Source: a virus. From it: DNA of 41,753 nucleotides. The notes below the pieces were generated by a model that saw nothing but the letters and a program-made list of their open reading frames with translations, had not been told where the DNA came from and did no database searches. The position numbers were made by a program, and so were the translations under genes. This document shows, piece after piece, positions 21,003 through 28,705 of this stretch. How positions within the stretch are numbered: the first letter of the stretch is position 1; every line of letters starts with the position of its first letter. Location: positions 1 to 41,753 of IMG/VR virus record IMGVR_UViG_3300009314_000027; one strand, 5' to 3'.

Positions 21003-22423
21003 AAATACAAATACCTTATAACTTTACACCCCGCGAATATCAAAAGCCTGTATACAACGCCCTCCCACAAGGTTTTATTAGAGGTGTAGTAATTTGGCAT
21101 CGACGTGCTGGTAAGGATAAGTCCTTTATTAACATACTTGGACGTGAATCGTTTAAACGTGTAGGTACATATTTCTATATTCTTCCTTACTACAAACAAG
21201 CGCGTTTAATTATATGGGAAGGCGCGGATTCTTCTGGATTTAGGTTTATAGACCATTTCCCTGAACGTGTCATTAAACGACGCGAAAACCAACAAATGGT
21301 ATTGGAGTTGACAAATGGATCTATCGTCAGAATGCTTGGATCGGATAACATTGACGCAATTGTGGGAACTAACCCTATCGGAGTTATATTCTCAGAATTC
21401 TCCCTCCATAAACCCGCTGCATGGAATTATTTACGGCCCATATTACTTGAAAACAAAGGATGGGCATTGTTTAATGGAACACCTCGGGGTAAAAACGCGC
21501 TCTGGAAAATGTATCAGTATGCGAAAAAAGATCCAGGATGGTTTAGTGAGTTACTCACTGTCCGTGATACAAGGAAACCTGACGGATCTCCTGTTATCAC
21601 CGAAGAAGATATTGAAATAGAACGTCAGTCAGGAATGCCGGAAGAGCTTATCCAACAAGAATATTATTGCTCGTTTGAAGCAGGATTAGTCGGGTCGATT
21701 CTCGGGGATCTGATGACTGATGCAGCTGAACAAGGTCGTATAGGTCGTTTTCCTTGGGACCCAAACTTACCTGTCACTACTGCTTGGGATCTTGGATTTG
21801 ATGATACCAATACCATCTGGTTTGCTCAATTTGCGGGTCGAGAAATCCGATTAATAGATTGTTTATATGCTAACCGAAAGCCAGCGGGGTATTATGTCAA
21901 TGAACTTAATAAAAAAGCCTACACTTATTCTGAGCATTTCTTTCCGCATGACGTGGAAGTTCATGAATATTCCACAGGAAAAACTCGACGAGAAACTTTC
22001 GAAGATCTTGGTCTCCGAAATATCATCACAATTCCGAAAATGGCAGTCGCAGATAAATATGGTTTGTCTGAAGGTCATAATGTCATGCGGCAAACTCTCC
22101 CTGTATGTTACTTCGACGAAGAACACTGCGAAGATGGAATTGAAGGTCTCAAATCTTACAGACGTGAGTGGGATGAAAAGAAAGAGAAGTTCGGAGACTC
22201 GCCTGTTAAAGATTGGGCCAAACATTTTGCAGATGGATATAGACAGCTTGCGGCTGGTGTAGGGATGAGAATTGAAATGGCCGAATTGCCACTGGTGGCA
22301 ATGCAAAGGTATAATGAGTTAGAGTTTACAGAATTAAGAAATCAGAGATATGATCCATTGGAGGATTACTTAAAAGATGATGATGATGATTGGCAACACC
22401 AAAATGGGATATGGAGGCAATGA
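20999..22423 (+). CDS. terL: Terminase large subunit
   Basis: A 474-aa packaging ATPase-nuclease. The ATPase part has a Walker A-like WHRRAGKDKS (residues 33-42), a variant common in phage terminases, and Walker B GVIFSEFSLHKP. The nuclease part begins TTAWDLGFDDTNTIW, with D in WDLG as first metal ligand, followed by EHFFPHDVEVHEY and DSPVKDWAKHFADGYRQ. It cuts concatemers and pumps DNA into the prohead. Near the C-terminus ELPLVAM is encoded by a palindrome copy, read in the PLVA frame. An acidic stretch DYLKDDDDDW follows. Confidence 0.93.
   Translation: MKIQIPYNFTPREYQKPVYNALPQGFIRGVVIWHRRAGKDKSFINILGRESFKRVGTYFYILPYYKQARLIIWEGADSSGFRFIDHFPERVIKRRENQQMVLELTNGSIVRMLGSDNIDAIVGTNPIGVIFSEFSLHKPAAWNYLRPILLENKGWALFNGTPRGKNALWKMYQYAKKDPGWFSELLTVRDTRKPDGSPVITEEDIEIERQSGMPEELIQQEYYCSFEAGLVGSILGDLMTDAAEQGRIGRFPWDPNLPVTTAWDLGFDDTNTIWFAQFAGREIRLIDCLYANRKPAGYYVNELNKKAYTYSEHFFPHDVEVHEYSTGKTRRETFEDLGLRNIITIPKMAVADKYGLSEGHNVMRQTLPVCYFDEEHCEDGIEGLKSYRREWDEKKEKFGDSPVKDWAKHFADGYRQLAAGVGMRIEMAELPLVAMQRYNELEFTELRNQRYDPLEDYLKDDDDDWQHQNGIWRQ
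22285..22302. repeat. Dispersed palindrome, copy 16 (18-bp core, in coding sequence)
   Basis: ATTGCCACTGGTGGCAAT with the outermost G/C pair lost. It is read as LPLVA near the C-terminus of the large terminase. Confidence 0.85.
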
Positions 22424-22710
22424 CACTAAGACAAAAACAATCTAAATTCGCTCATATGGTAGCATTACTAATTCTATTTACCTATGAACAAGGCTATGAA
22501 ATTACTTTTGGAGATGCATGGGCAAGCTCTGGTCATAAGGAAGGATCATTTCATTATAAACGACTTGCTATTGACTTAAATCTATTTTTAAATGGAAAAT
22601 ATTTAATAAATACAGAAGCTCACGAACCTCTTGGATTATTTTGGGAATTTTTAGGAGGCACTTGGGGTGGTCGATGGGGTGATGGTAATCATTATAGCTA
22701 TGGAGAATAG
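22420..22710 (+). CDS. M15-type peptidase, endolysin candidate
   Basis: A 96-aa single-domain protein. SGHKEGSFHYKRLAIDLNLF (residues 38-56) and GDGNHYSY (88-95) give the zinc ligands H45, D52 and H91 of VanY/CwlK-like M15 peptidases, which cut peptide cross-bridges of peptidoglycan. The ATG at 22420 overlaps the terminase stop (ATGA); an in-frame ATG at 22411 is an alternative, because GGAGG is only 2 nt from 22420. The length equals the bare catalytic domain, with no wall-binding part. Endolysin function is inferred from family; its position between terminase and connector is unusual for lysis. Confidence 0.82.
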   Translation: MTLRQKQSKFAHMVALLILFTYEQGYEITFGDAWASSGHKEGSFHYKRLAIDLNLFLNGKYLINTEAHEPLGLFWEFLGGTWGGRWGDGNHYSYGE

Positions 22711-22719
22711 GAGGCAATA

Positions 22720-23124
22720 ATGCAAAGTTTATGTAGATGGTGTGAAGAAAAGATTGAAGGTGGTATGGAAGTACGTGATGTTACTGGTAATTTTCACAAA
22801 GAATGTGCAACAGAATGTTGTAGAAATTGTGGTACATGCTGTCATACAATATTGATTCCAACACGTTTTGAATGGTCAGACATGGACTCCCGTATTTTCT
22901 ATGAGAAGAGAGACATATTAACGGTAAAGGATAATATGGGAGGTATTACTTTAGTAATGACAAATAATCCATGTGCTCTATTTGAAAAGGGTACTGGATG
23001 TAAAATATATGATAAAAGACCCTATTGGTGTCAGGTCTATGAACCAAAAAACGATCCTTTTCATGCCAGTCTGTGCCCTCTATGTGTAGAATTTGAAGGA
23101 GAGATGCCAAAAAATAATGCTTGA
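22720..23124 (+). CDS. Cysteine-cluster protein, YkgJ-like
   Basis: A 134-aa protein with the signature CCRNCGTCCHTILIP followed by NPCALFEKGTGCKIYDKRPYWC, matching the CxxCxxCC family (YkgJ/UPF0153) thought to bind zinc or an iron-sulphur cluster. The N-terminus adds another metal-site-like part, CRWCEEKI...FHKEC. AGGAGG precedes ATG 22720 by about 6 nt. The biochemical role of this family in phages is not known to me. Promoter P23.1 begins at the end of this gene. Confidence 0.8.
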   Translation: MQSLCRWCEEKIEGGMEVRDVTGNFHKECATECCRNCGTCCHTILIPTRFEWSDMDSRIFYEKRDILTVKDNMGGITLVMTNNPCALFEKGTGCKIYDKRPYWCQVYEPKNDPFHASLCPLCVEFEGEMPKNNA

Positions 23125-23149
23125 CAAGTGACACGAAGTGTGGTATAGT
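23121..23149 (+). promoter_or_regulatory. Internal rightward promoter P23.1
   Basis: TTGACA (23121-23126), a 17-bp spacer, TATAGT (23144-23149): one mismatch to consensus. The predicted start is about 35 nt before ATG 23191. The -35 overlaps the stop codon of the YkgJ-like gene. It would boost expression of head genes relative to packaging genes. Confidence 0.82.
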
Positions 23150-23190
23150 GTGGGTATACTGATATCTATATATTCTTGAAAAGGATAAAT

Positions 23191-23400
23191 ATGTGTAGGA
23201 CTGACGGTGAATCAAAGTGCCCTATATGTAATAGTCTTATGTATTGGGCAGGTAACGACATGACAGGCGAAGATTCGGGATGGCGATGCCTGGGGAAAAA
23301 CTGTAGAGTGTTTTTTCCATCAAAAACCGATAACAAAGAAATTCAGGCAGACACAAGGAATCAACGTGCGTGCCCTGGTTTCTATGTTGATGATTTTTAA
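23191..23400 (+). CDS. Small zinc-ribbon-type protein
   Basis: A 69-aa protein with CPICNSLMYW, then GWRCLGKNC, a C-x2-C...C-x4-C zinc-ribbon pattern, followed by an acidic/polar tail ending CPGFYVDDF. AAAGGA precedes the ATG by about 6 nt; an upstream in-frame TTG is not supported. It is the first gene after promoter P23.1. Function is unknown. Confidence 0.75.
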   Translation: MCRTDGESKCPICNSLMYWAGNDMTGEDSGWRCLGKNCRVFFPSKTDNKEIQADTRNQRACPGFYVDDF

Positions 23401-23421
23401 ATTATTTAAAGGAGAGCTAAA

Positions 23422-23718
23422 ATGGCTGATGAAAAAGTGAGAACTACTGCCGAAAAAGCTGCTCAATCTGAAGGGAGTGAGGATTTTGATTTCATGGGCG
23501 GCGATGAGAAGACTCAAGTAGCAGGCAAGAAATCTAAAGACAAGATTGCCACTGGTGGCAATCCGGAGATTGGAAATCTCACGAGAGAAGTCATCCTTGA
23601 AGCCCGAAAAAGAGCAGCATCTCCGAAGGGGCTTGTTATAGATGAGTTTCTTAAGGAGTTTAAAATCATTTCAATGGATGTTGACGCGGTACTGCATGGC
23701 CCACTTCCTAAGAAATAG
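23422..23718 (+). CDS. Small acidic/basic protein upstream of the connector
   Basis: A 98-aa protein. The N-terminal half is charged and probably disordered, with SEDFDFMGG at residues 19-27, the same peptide as the ssDNA-binding protein tail. The palindrome at 23544 is read as KIATGGNPE near residues 41-49. The C-terminal half (LTREVILEARKRAASPKGLVIDEFLKEF) is helical. AAAGGAG precedes the ATG. Small unknown proteins before the connector gene are common in podoviruses; no family is recognised. Confidence 0.72.
   Translation: MADEKVRTTAEKAAQSEGSEDFDFMGGDEKTQVAGKKSKDKIATGGNPEIGNLTREVILEARKRAASPKGLVIDEFLKEFKIISMDVDAVLHGPLPKK
23544..23563. repeat. Dispersed 20-bp palindrome, copy 17 (in coding sequence)
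   Basis: GATTGCCACTGGTGGCAATC, in the opposite central orientation to other coding copies, so it is read as IATGGN in place of IATSGN. Confidence 0.9.
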
Positions 23719-23729
23719 GAGATCCTCCG

Positions 23730-25406
23730 ATGGCACGGATGAGACAAGAAGAGATTGAGTATCATTGTAAACGTTATCAGCAATTAATTGCTGGTAGAGG
23801 TACTTGGGATTCTACATTTCAAGAAATTGCAGAAAGAATATATCCAGAACATGCTGCATTTTCAACAGAACTCTGGCCAGGAGATAAGCGGATGTCTAAA
23901 ATATATGACTCTGCTGGCATTCATGCTAATCAACTTTTATCCTCTGGTCTATTTTCCCTCCTAACAAGTTCCGCAAATCCTTGGTTCGAACTTCGAACCG
24001 TCAATCCTAAACTTATGACCAGTCGAGTCGTTCAGATATACCTTCAGAATGCTTCAAGAGCAATGTATCATGAAATCAATAAATCAATTTCCGGATTTTC
24101 CACCGCAATGCATGAAGGATACTTGTCATATGGTGCCTTTGGAAATATGGTCCTTTTCATCGAAGAGCAACTTAAAGAAGATGCACTTCTCTTTTTATCG
24201 TTGCCTTTATATGAGTGTTATTTCGTGCAGAACTCACAGGATAGAGTGGATACTATCTATCGTCGATATCAACGTTCTGTCTTGCAATTAGTTGAACGTT
24301 TTGGTAAAACAAATCTTTCTGAAGATACTCAAAAGATGGCAGATGATAATCAATTAGACAAAAAAGTTGATTGTTACCATCTTATTATGCCAAGATCAAC
24401 TGCAAATTTACTGTCTACCAGCGCATTAAATAAGTCTTTTGCTTCTGCTTATATAGAAGTAAAAGGTAAGCATCTTATACAAGAAAAAGGATATGATGAA
24501 CTTCCTTTTATGGCAGCTCGTTTTTATAAAAGTGCTCATGAGACGTATGGTAGAGGTCCAGGGCATACTACGTTGCCTGATGTTAAGATGCTCATGCGAG
24601 TAGCTCAAGTCACTATTAGAGCTGCTCAAAAAACAACAGATCCTCCTTTATTACTTCCAGATCAAGGATTCCTTAAACCTATTCGGACAACTCCAGGTGG
24701 TCTTAACTATTATCGAAAGGGACGAGTTAATACGAAAGACGATGTTGGTTTGCTCCCGACAGGAAATCCTGGTTTCGGACTTGAGTATTCAGAGTCACTT
24801 CATAAAAGAATACGAGAGGCTTTCTTTATAGATCAGCTTCAGTTGAATGAGGGTCCACAAATGACTGCAACAGAAGTGCTTCAGAGGACTGAAGAGAAAT
24901 TACGCTTAATGGGGCCATTACTTGGTAGAATTCAATCAGAACTTCTTGGTCCTCTGATTAAACGTGTGTATGGTCTTCTTATGAGACACGGAAATAAAAT
25001 GCCTATGCCTCCTCAAGAAGTTATGGGGGCACCTTTAAAGATTACATACACTTCACCTATTGCACGCGCACAAGAACAAGTTCAAGCAAATGGTCTTGTT
25101 CGTGCTCTTGGTATATTAGAACCCTTATTTGATAGAATACCAGATGCTCATTACAAGATTAATACTGATGAAATGATCGATGGTGTATTTGATATGTTCT
25201 CTGTAAATTCAAAATTTTTACATACTACGGAGGATGCAAATGCCAGACGAAAAGCAGATCAACAAGCAGCAGCGGAAGAACGACAAGCTGAATTATTAGC
25301 CAAAACAGGTCAAGGTCTTGCTGGTGTTGGAAGTGCAATTAAAGATGCAGATTTAGAAGCTGCTGACTTAGCAGGTATAGCAACTGAAGGTCAATTTATG
25401 CAATAA
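23730..25406 (+). CDS. Head-tail connector (portal) protein, T7 gp8-like
   Basis: A 558-aa protein of the podoviral head-to-tail connecting family: YHCKRYQQLIAGRGTWDSTFQEIAERIYPEHAAF at the N-terminus, DSAGIHANQLLSSGLFSLLTS, then the LNEGPQMTATEVLQRTEEKLRLMGPLLGR segment near residues 372-400. As a dodecamer it forms the DNA entry vertex. AGGAG precedes ATG 23730. The C-terminal 60 residues are Ala/Glu/Gln-rich. Length is usual for the family. The next gene follows after a palindrome copy that contains its start codon. Confidence 0.92.
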   Translation: MARMRQEEIEYHCKRYQQLIAGRGTWDSTFQEIAERIYPEHAAFSTELWPGDKRMSKIYDSAGIHANQLLSSGLFSLLTSSANPWFELRTVNPKLMTSRVVQIYLQNASRAMYHEINKSISGFSTAMHEGYLSYGAFGNMVLFIEEQLKEDALLFLSLPLYECYFVQNSQDRVDTIYRRYQRSVLQLVERFGKTNLSEDTQKMADDNQLDKKVDCYHLIMPRSTANLLSTSALNKSFASAYIEVKGKHLIQEKGYDELPFMAARFYKSAHETYGRGPGHTTLPDVKMLMRVAQVTIRAAQKTTDPPLLLPDQGFLKPIRTTPGGLNYYRKGRVNTKDDVGLLPTGNPGFGLEYSESLHKRIREAFFIDQLQLNEGPQMTATEVLQRTEEKLRLMGPLLGRIQSELLGPLIKRVYGLLMRHGNKMPMPPQEVMGAPLKITYTSPIARAQEQVQANGLVRALGILEPLFDRIPDAHYKINTDEMIDGVFDMFSVNSKFLHTTEDANARRKADQQAAAEERQAELLAKTGQGLAGVGSAIKDADLEAADLAGIATEGQFMQ

Positions 25407-25409
25407 GGA

Positions 25410-25429
25410 GACTGCCACCAGTGGCAATC
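25410..25429. repeat. Dispersed 20-bp palindrome, copy 18 (contains a start codon)
   Basis: GACTGCCACCAGTGGCAATC. It begins on the last G of AAGGAG, and its GTG at 25421-25423 is the start codon of the following gene. Confidence 0.9.
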
Positions 25430-25672
25430 CGACTTCTTAAAAAACGATATCTTGCTTATGTTTATAGTAAGGTTTTCAACCTTGATGATCCAGATGTTAA
25501 AGTGGTCATTAGGGATTTATGTTTAGCACACAATGTTTTTGATGGCGGATTTGATCCTGATCCTTATCTTAACGCTTTTAATTCAGGCGAACGCAATGTT
25601 ATATTACGAATATTAACTATTTTAAAACTAACTCCAGAGGAGATAGCAAATTTAGCAGAGGAGGAAGAGTAA
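25421..25672 (+). CDS. Bbp19-like small protein after the connector
   Basis: An 83-aa protein (fMet-AIRLLKKRYLAYVYSKVF onward). The segment FDPDPYLNAFNSGERNVILRILTIL resembles the Bbp19-type domain, a short protein often found between connector and scaffold in podoviruses. The start is GTG at 25421, inside the palindrome, with AAGGAG 10 nt upstream and no other in-frame start before conserved sequence. Residues 1-3 are therefore repeat-derived. The role in the virion is not known. Confidence 0.78.
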   Translation: MAIRLLKKRYLAYVYSKVFNLDDPDVKVVIRDLCLAHNVFDGGFDPDPYLNAFNSGERNVILRILTILKLTPEEIANLAEEEE

Positions 25673-25673
25673 G

Positions 25674-26546
25674 ATGCCAACCCCTGAAGAAGAGGCTGCA
25701 GCCGCAGCAGCTGCAGCAGCAGCAAAAGGTGAAACTTGGCATATTAAGTTGCCTGAAGACATTCGGGCGGATGCCAGTCTTGCTGATTTTAAAGATGAAG
25801 CTGAAATGGTTTCAATGCCAGTCAATGTGGCACGGTCTTATATCAACACAAAGAAGTTAGTTGGTAGAGATAAGATTCCTATGCCAAAGACCGATGAAGA
25901 GTTTATGGAAGTCTATAATAGACTTGGACGACCAAAAGAATCATCGGAATATACAATGGTTATTCCTGAATCAATTACAAATGAAAAACTAAAGGAGGGA
26001 TTGACAGAACAGATTACTTGGTTCAAAGATGTTGCTCATAAACATGGACTTAGTGATAAGCAAGCAACCAGTATTTTTGGTGAGTTTGCTAATCTAAGTG
26101 CTACGCAAGTTGGGGATTTACAGAAGACCGCTGAAATTGCTTTCAGTGAAGCTGAGGTCGCTCTAAGAACGGAATACGGTAATGCTTTCGAGGGCAAAAT
26201 GGTCTTGATGAATCGGGCGTTAGATTCCCTGGATGCTGGAACAGGATTAAAACAACTGATAACAGAATCTGGATTAGGTCGTCACCCCGCAGTTATTAAG
26301 ACATTTGTCAAAGTTGGTGAAATGATGGCGGAAGATCTTGGACTCGATAAAGACTCTGGCGAAATCGCCGAAACTCCTGAGAATCTTGAGGAGCAAAAGA
26401 ATGAACTTATGCGAGCCAAAGCATATACAGATGCTAAAGATCCAGCCCATAAGGACACCGTTCGAAAGGTCGCCCAATTATTAGAGAAGATTCACGGACG
26501 AAAGAAAGTGGAACCGACTGACCGAAACACTTTTATTAATCCCTAA
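25674..26546 (+). CDS. Capsid scaffolding protein (probable)
   Basis: A 290-aa acidic protein between connector and major capsid genes. It has an Ala-rich N-terminus (ten alanines from residue 8), GRPKESSEYTMVIPES as in many phage scaffolds, a long helical middle, and a basic C-terminus, HGRKKVEPTDRNTFINP, suited to capsid binding. The ATG lies one base after the previous stop, with GAGGAGG just upstream. Identification rests on position, composition and the EYTMVIPES-type segment. Confidence 0.8.
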   Translation: MPTPEEEAAAAAAAAAAKGETWHIKLPEDIRADASLADFKDEAEMVSMPVNVARSYINTKKLVGRDKIPMPKTDEEFMEVYNRLGRPKESSEYTMVIPESITNEKLKEGLTEQITWFKDVAHKHGLSDKQATSIFGEFANLSATQVGDLQKTAEIAFSEAEVALRTEYGNAFEGKMVLMNRALDSLDAGTGLKQLITESGLGRHPAVIKTFVKVGEMMAEDLGLDKDSGEIAETPENLEEQKNELMRAKAYTDAKDPAHKDTVRKVAQLLEKIHGRKKVEPTDRNTFINP

Positions 26547-26659
26547 GCAGATTAGGCCCACGCCCCTGCATCTATACTCAATTCGGGCCTCCTGTCATTA
26601 GGAGACTACCCTTGGCAAAGGTAATTTTCTAACATTAATTTTAAACGGCAGGAGGTTTT

Positions 26660-27535
26660 ATGAGTACCGAAATAACCACTGCAATGGTTGAGCAGTACAA
26701 GGGTAATGTTGAACTGCTCAGCCAGCAGAAAGGTTCTCGCCTTCGTAATGCTTGCCGTGTGGAAACAGTTGTTGGAAAGAACGCTTTTTTCGAACAAATT
26801 GCTGCCACTGCTGCACAGCAAAAGACCACCCGCCATCAGGATACGCCGCAGACTGATACTCCACATGCCCGTAGACGAGTTTCGTTAACGGATTACGTGT
26901 GGGCTGATTTTGTCGATAAGGAAGATCAGATCAGAACTTTGATCGATCCTACATCTCCTTATGCGGTGAATGCAGTAAACGCCTTTGGTAGATCAATGGA
27001 TGACGTTATCATTGCTGCTGCCACAGGTACGGCCTATACTGGTGTCGCAGGTGGAACGGCGACAACTCTTCCGTCAACATATGACCAAGGCACATCCGCG
27101 TCTAATGACGGAATGACAATGGCGAAGTTGATCGGCGCCAAGGGTGCTTTTTGGACTCAAGATGTCGATGAAGATGAAGAACTGCACATTTGTGTGGCTT
27201 CGAAACAGCTTCAGGATATGCTTGCAATTACGCAAGCTACAAGTGCGGATTATAACTCTGTGAAAGCTTTGGTCAATGGGGAGCTTAATCAGTTTATGGG
27301 GTTCACTTGGCATCGATCTCAGAGATTAGCTGTCAGTGATGATGATGTTCGTACTTGTATTGCCTGGGCACAGAGTGGACTTACTCTTGCTCTTGGTGCA
27401 GATATTCATACCCGTATATCTGAACGGGCTGACAAGAATTATCTTACTCAGGTGTGGGCAGGGATGTCCATTGGCGCAGTACGGATGGAAGAAGCCAAAG
27501 TTGTCCGTATTTTCTGCGACGAGACACCGGATTAA
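26660..27535 (+). CDS. Major capsid protein (probable)
   Basis: A 291-aa protein beginning MSTEITTAMVEQYKGNVELL, a start typical of a podoviral capsid family, with QTDTPHARRRVSLTDYVWADFVD near residues 68-90, AFGRSMDDVIIAA, and the C-terminal TRISERADKNYLTQVWAGMSIGAVRMEEAKVVRI. It would assemble the icosahedral shell on the scaffold. CAGGAGG precedes the ATG, after a 113-bp gap with weak hairpins (CTCCT/AGGAG). By eye it is GC-richer than most of the genome, as expected for a highly expressed gene. Confidence 0.85.
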   Translation: MSTEITTAMVEQYKGNVELLSQQKGSRLRNACRVETVVGKNAFFEQIAATAAQQKTTRHQDTPQTDTPHARRRVSLTDYVWADFVDKEDQIRTLIDPTSPYAVNAVNAFGRSMDDVIIAAATGTAYTGVAGGTATTLPSTYDQGTSASNDGMTMAKLIGAKGAFWTQDVDEDEELHICVASKQLQDMLAITQATSADYNSVKALVNGELNQFMGFTWHRSQRLAVSDDDVRTCIAWAQSGLTLALGADIHTRISERADKNYLTQVWAGMSIGAVRMEEAKVVRIFCDETPD

Positions 27536-27548
27536 TAGGAGGTAGATA

Positions 27549-28040
27549 ATGGCTACAACTGGACCTTATTATTCGACTCAGTTGACCAATATCCGAGCTA
27601 CTCCTCCTGTTGCTCTGGCAGTTTCGGATCACTCGGGTAAACTGAGGATTGCGTATTTCGACTACACTCAGGCTGCTGGTGGTACGGCAAATGATATCAT
27701 CCATCTGGTTCGTTTGCCTGCTGGTCGTGTACGTATTATTGGTGGTCTTTCACAGATATATCATAATCTTACTACTGCTTCAGCGACAATAGATATTGGA
27801 TGGGCGGCCCATACGGACCTTGACGGTGTTGCTGTAGCTGCTGATGTAGACGGATTGGATGATGGTATTTCTACGGAAGCCGCAGGCACCATTGCGGTTG
27901 GTACTGTAGCTGCTGTTGCAGCTCTCGGTGGCAATAAGCTACTTAACTCTCAGGAAGGAATTGATATCACTCTTAAGTGTATCAAACTTCCGGCTGCGAG
28001 TGATACAGTAGCAGGGCATATCGCCTACGTGATGGATTAA
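27549..28040 (+). CDS. Head-associated protein after the major capsid gene
   Basis: A 163-aa beta-rich, Ala/Gly/Thr-rich protein (MATTGPYYSTQLTNIRATPP to GHIAYVMD) with VRLPAGRVRIIGGLSQIY in the middle. Proteins of this kind follow the capsid gene in many podoviruses and may decorate or stabilise the head. AGGAGG precedes the ATG by 7 nt. The function is inferred from position and composition. A long palindrome lies just after the gene. Confidence 0.72.
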   Translation: MATTGPYYSTQLTNIRATPPVALAVSDHSGKLRIAYFDYTQAAGGTANDIIHLVRLPAGRVRIIGGLSQIYHNLTTASATIDIGWAAHTDLDGVAVAADVDGLDDGISTEAAGTIAVGTVAAVAALGGNKLLNSQEGIDITLKCIKLPAASDTVAGHIAYVMD

Positions 28041-28063
28041 CTCTAACCTTTTAAGCTTTTACA

Positions 28064-28093
28064 AGTCGGATTGCCACCAGTGGCAATCCGACT
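28064..28093. repeat. Dispersed palindrome, copy 19, with extended arms
   Basis: The 20-bp core GATTGCCACCAGTGGCAATC (28069-28088) is flanked by AGTCG and CGACT, giving a stem of about 14 bp between the head-protein gene and tail tube A. No T-run follows. Confidence 0.9.
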
Positions 28094-28117
28094 GATAAAA
28101 TCTTAAAGGAGGATAAA

Positions 28118-28675
28118 ATGGCATCAGAAGTTGGAATTTGTAATGCGGGGTTACTCATGTTAGGCGAGAACCCTATTATTGCACTTGATGACAATAGTAA
28201 AGCCGCTCGTACTTGCAATACTCTTTATGAACAGAAACGTGATTGGTTAATACGTGCTCATGAGTGGAAGTTTGCAATTAGGAGAACTAACTTAGCTCCT
28301 GATACTACTGATCCAGATCATGAGTGGGATAATCAATTTACACTTCCTACTGATTGTCTTCGTCTTTTGGATATTTACCCAACTACCATTACATATAAAG
28401 TTGAAGGACGGAAAGTTCTCTCTAATGAGACTGTTCTTTATATTCGATATCTTCATAGAGTGACAGATCCTAATGAAATGGATGAGGGTTTCCGTGAAGT
28501 TTTGTCAACAGTGATTGCTAAAGAAGCAGCAATTACATTAACGGATAGTGCTCGTAAGCAAAAAGCTATGGAAGACTCATATGAAGTTAAACTCTCTGAT
28601 GCTCGTTTTCAAGGGGCAGTAGAAGATGATCTTGATAATATTGAAGCTGAAGATTGGTTAGAATCCAGACTTTAG
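28118..28675 (+). CDS. Tail tubular protein A-like
   Basis: A 185-aa protein with VGICNAGLLMLGENPIIALDD..KAARTCNTLYEQKRDWLIRAHEWKFA, the recognisable pattern of T7 gp11-type tail tube/adaptor proteins, then FTLPTDCLRLLDIYP. It forms the ring linking connector to nozzle. AAAGGAGG precedes the ATG by 6 nt. The TAG stop abuts a palindrome that is followed directly by the ribosome site of tube B. Confidence 0.9.
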   Translation: MASEVGICNAGLLMLGENPIIALDDNSKAARTCNTLYEQKRDWLIRAHEWKFAIRRTNLAPDTTDPDHEWDNQFTLPTDCLRLLDIYPTTITYKVEGRKVLSNETVLYIRYLHRVTDPNEMDEGFREVLSTVIAKEAAITLTDSARKQKAMEDSYEVKLSDARFQGAVEDDLDNIEAEDWLESRL

Positions 28676-28695
28676 GATTGCCACCGGTGGCAATC
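28676..28695. repeat. Dispersed palindrome, copy 20 (perfect palindrome)
   Basis: GATTGCCACCGGTGGCAATC: the only copy with a CG centre, making all 20 bases palindromic. It starts on the base after the tail tube A stop and ends 1 nt before GGAGG of the next gene. Confidence 0.9.
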
Positions 28696-28705
28696 TGGAG
28701 GACTT

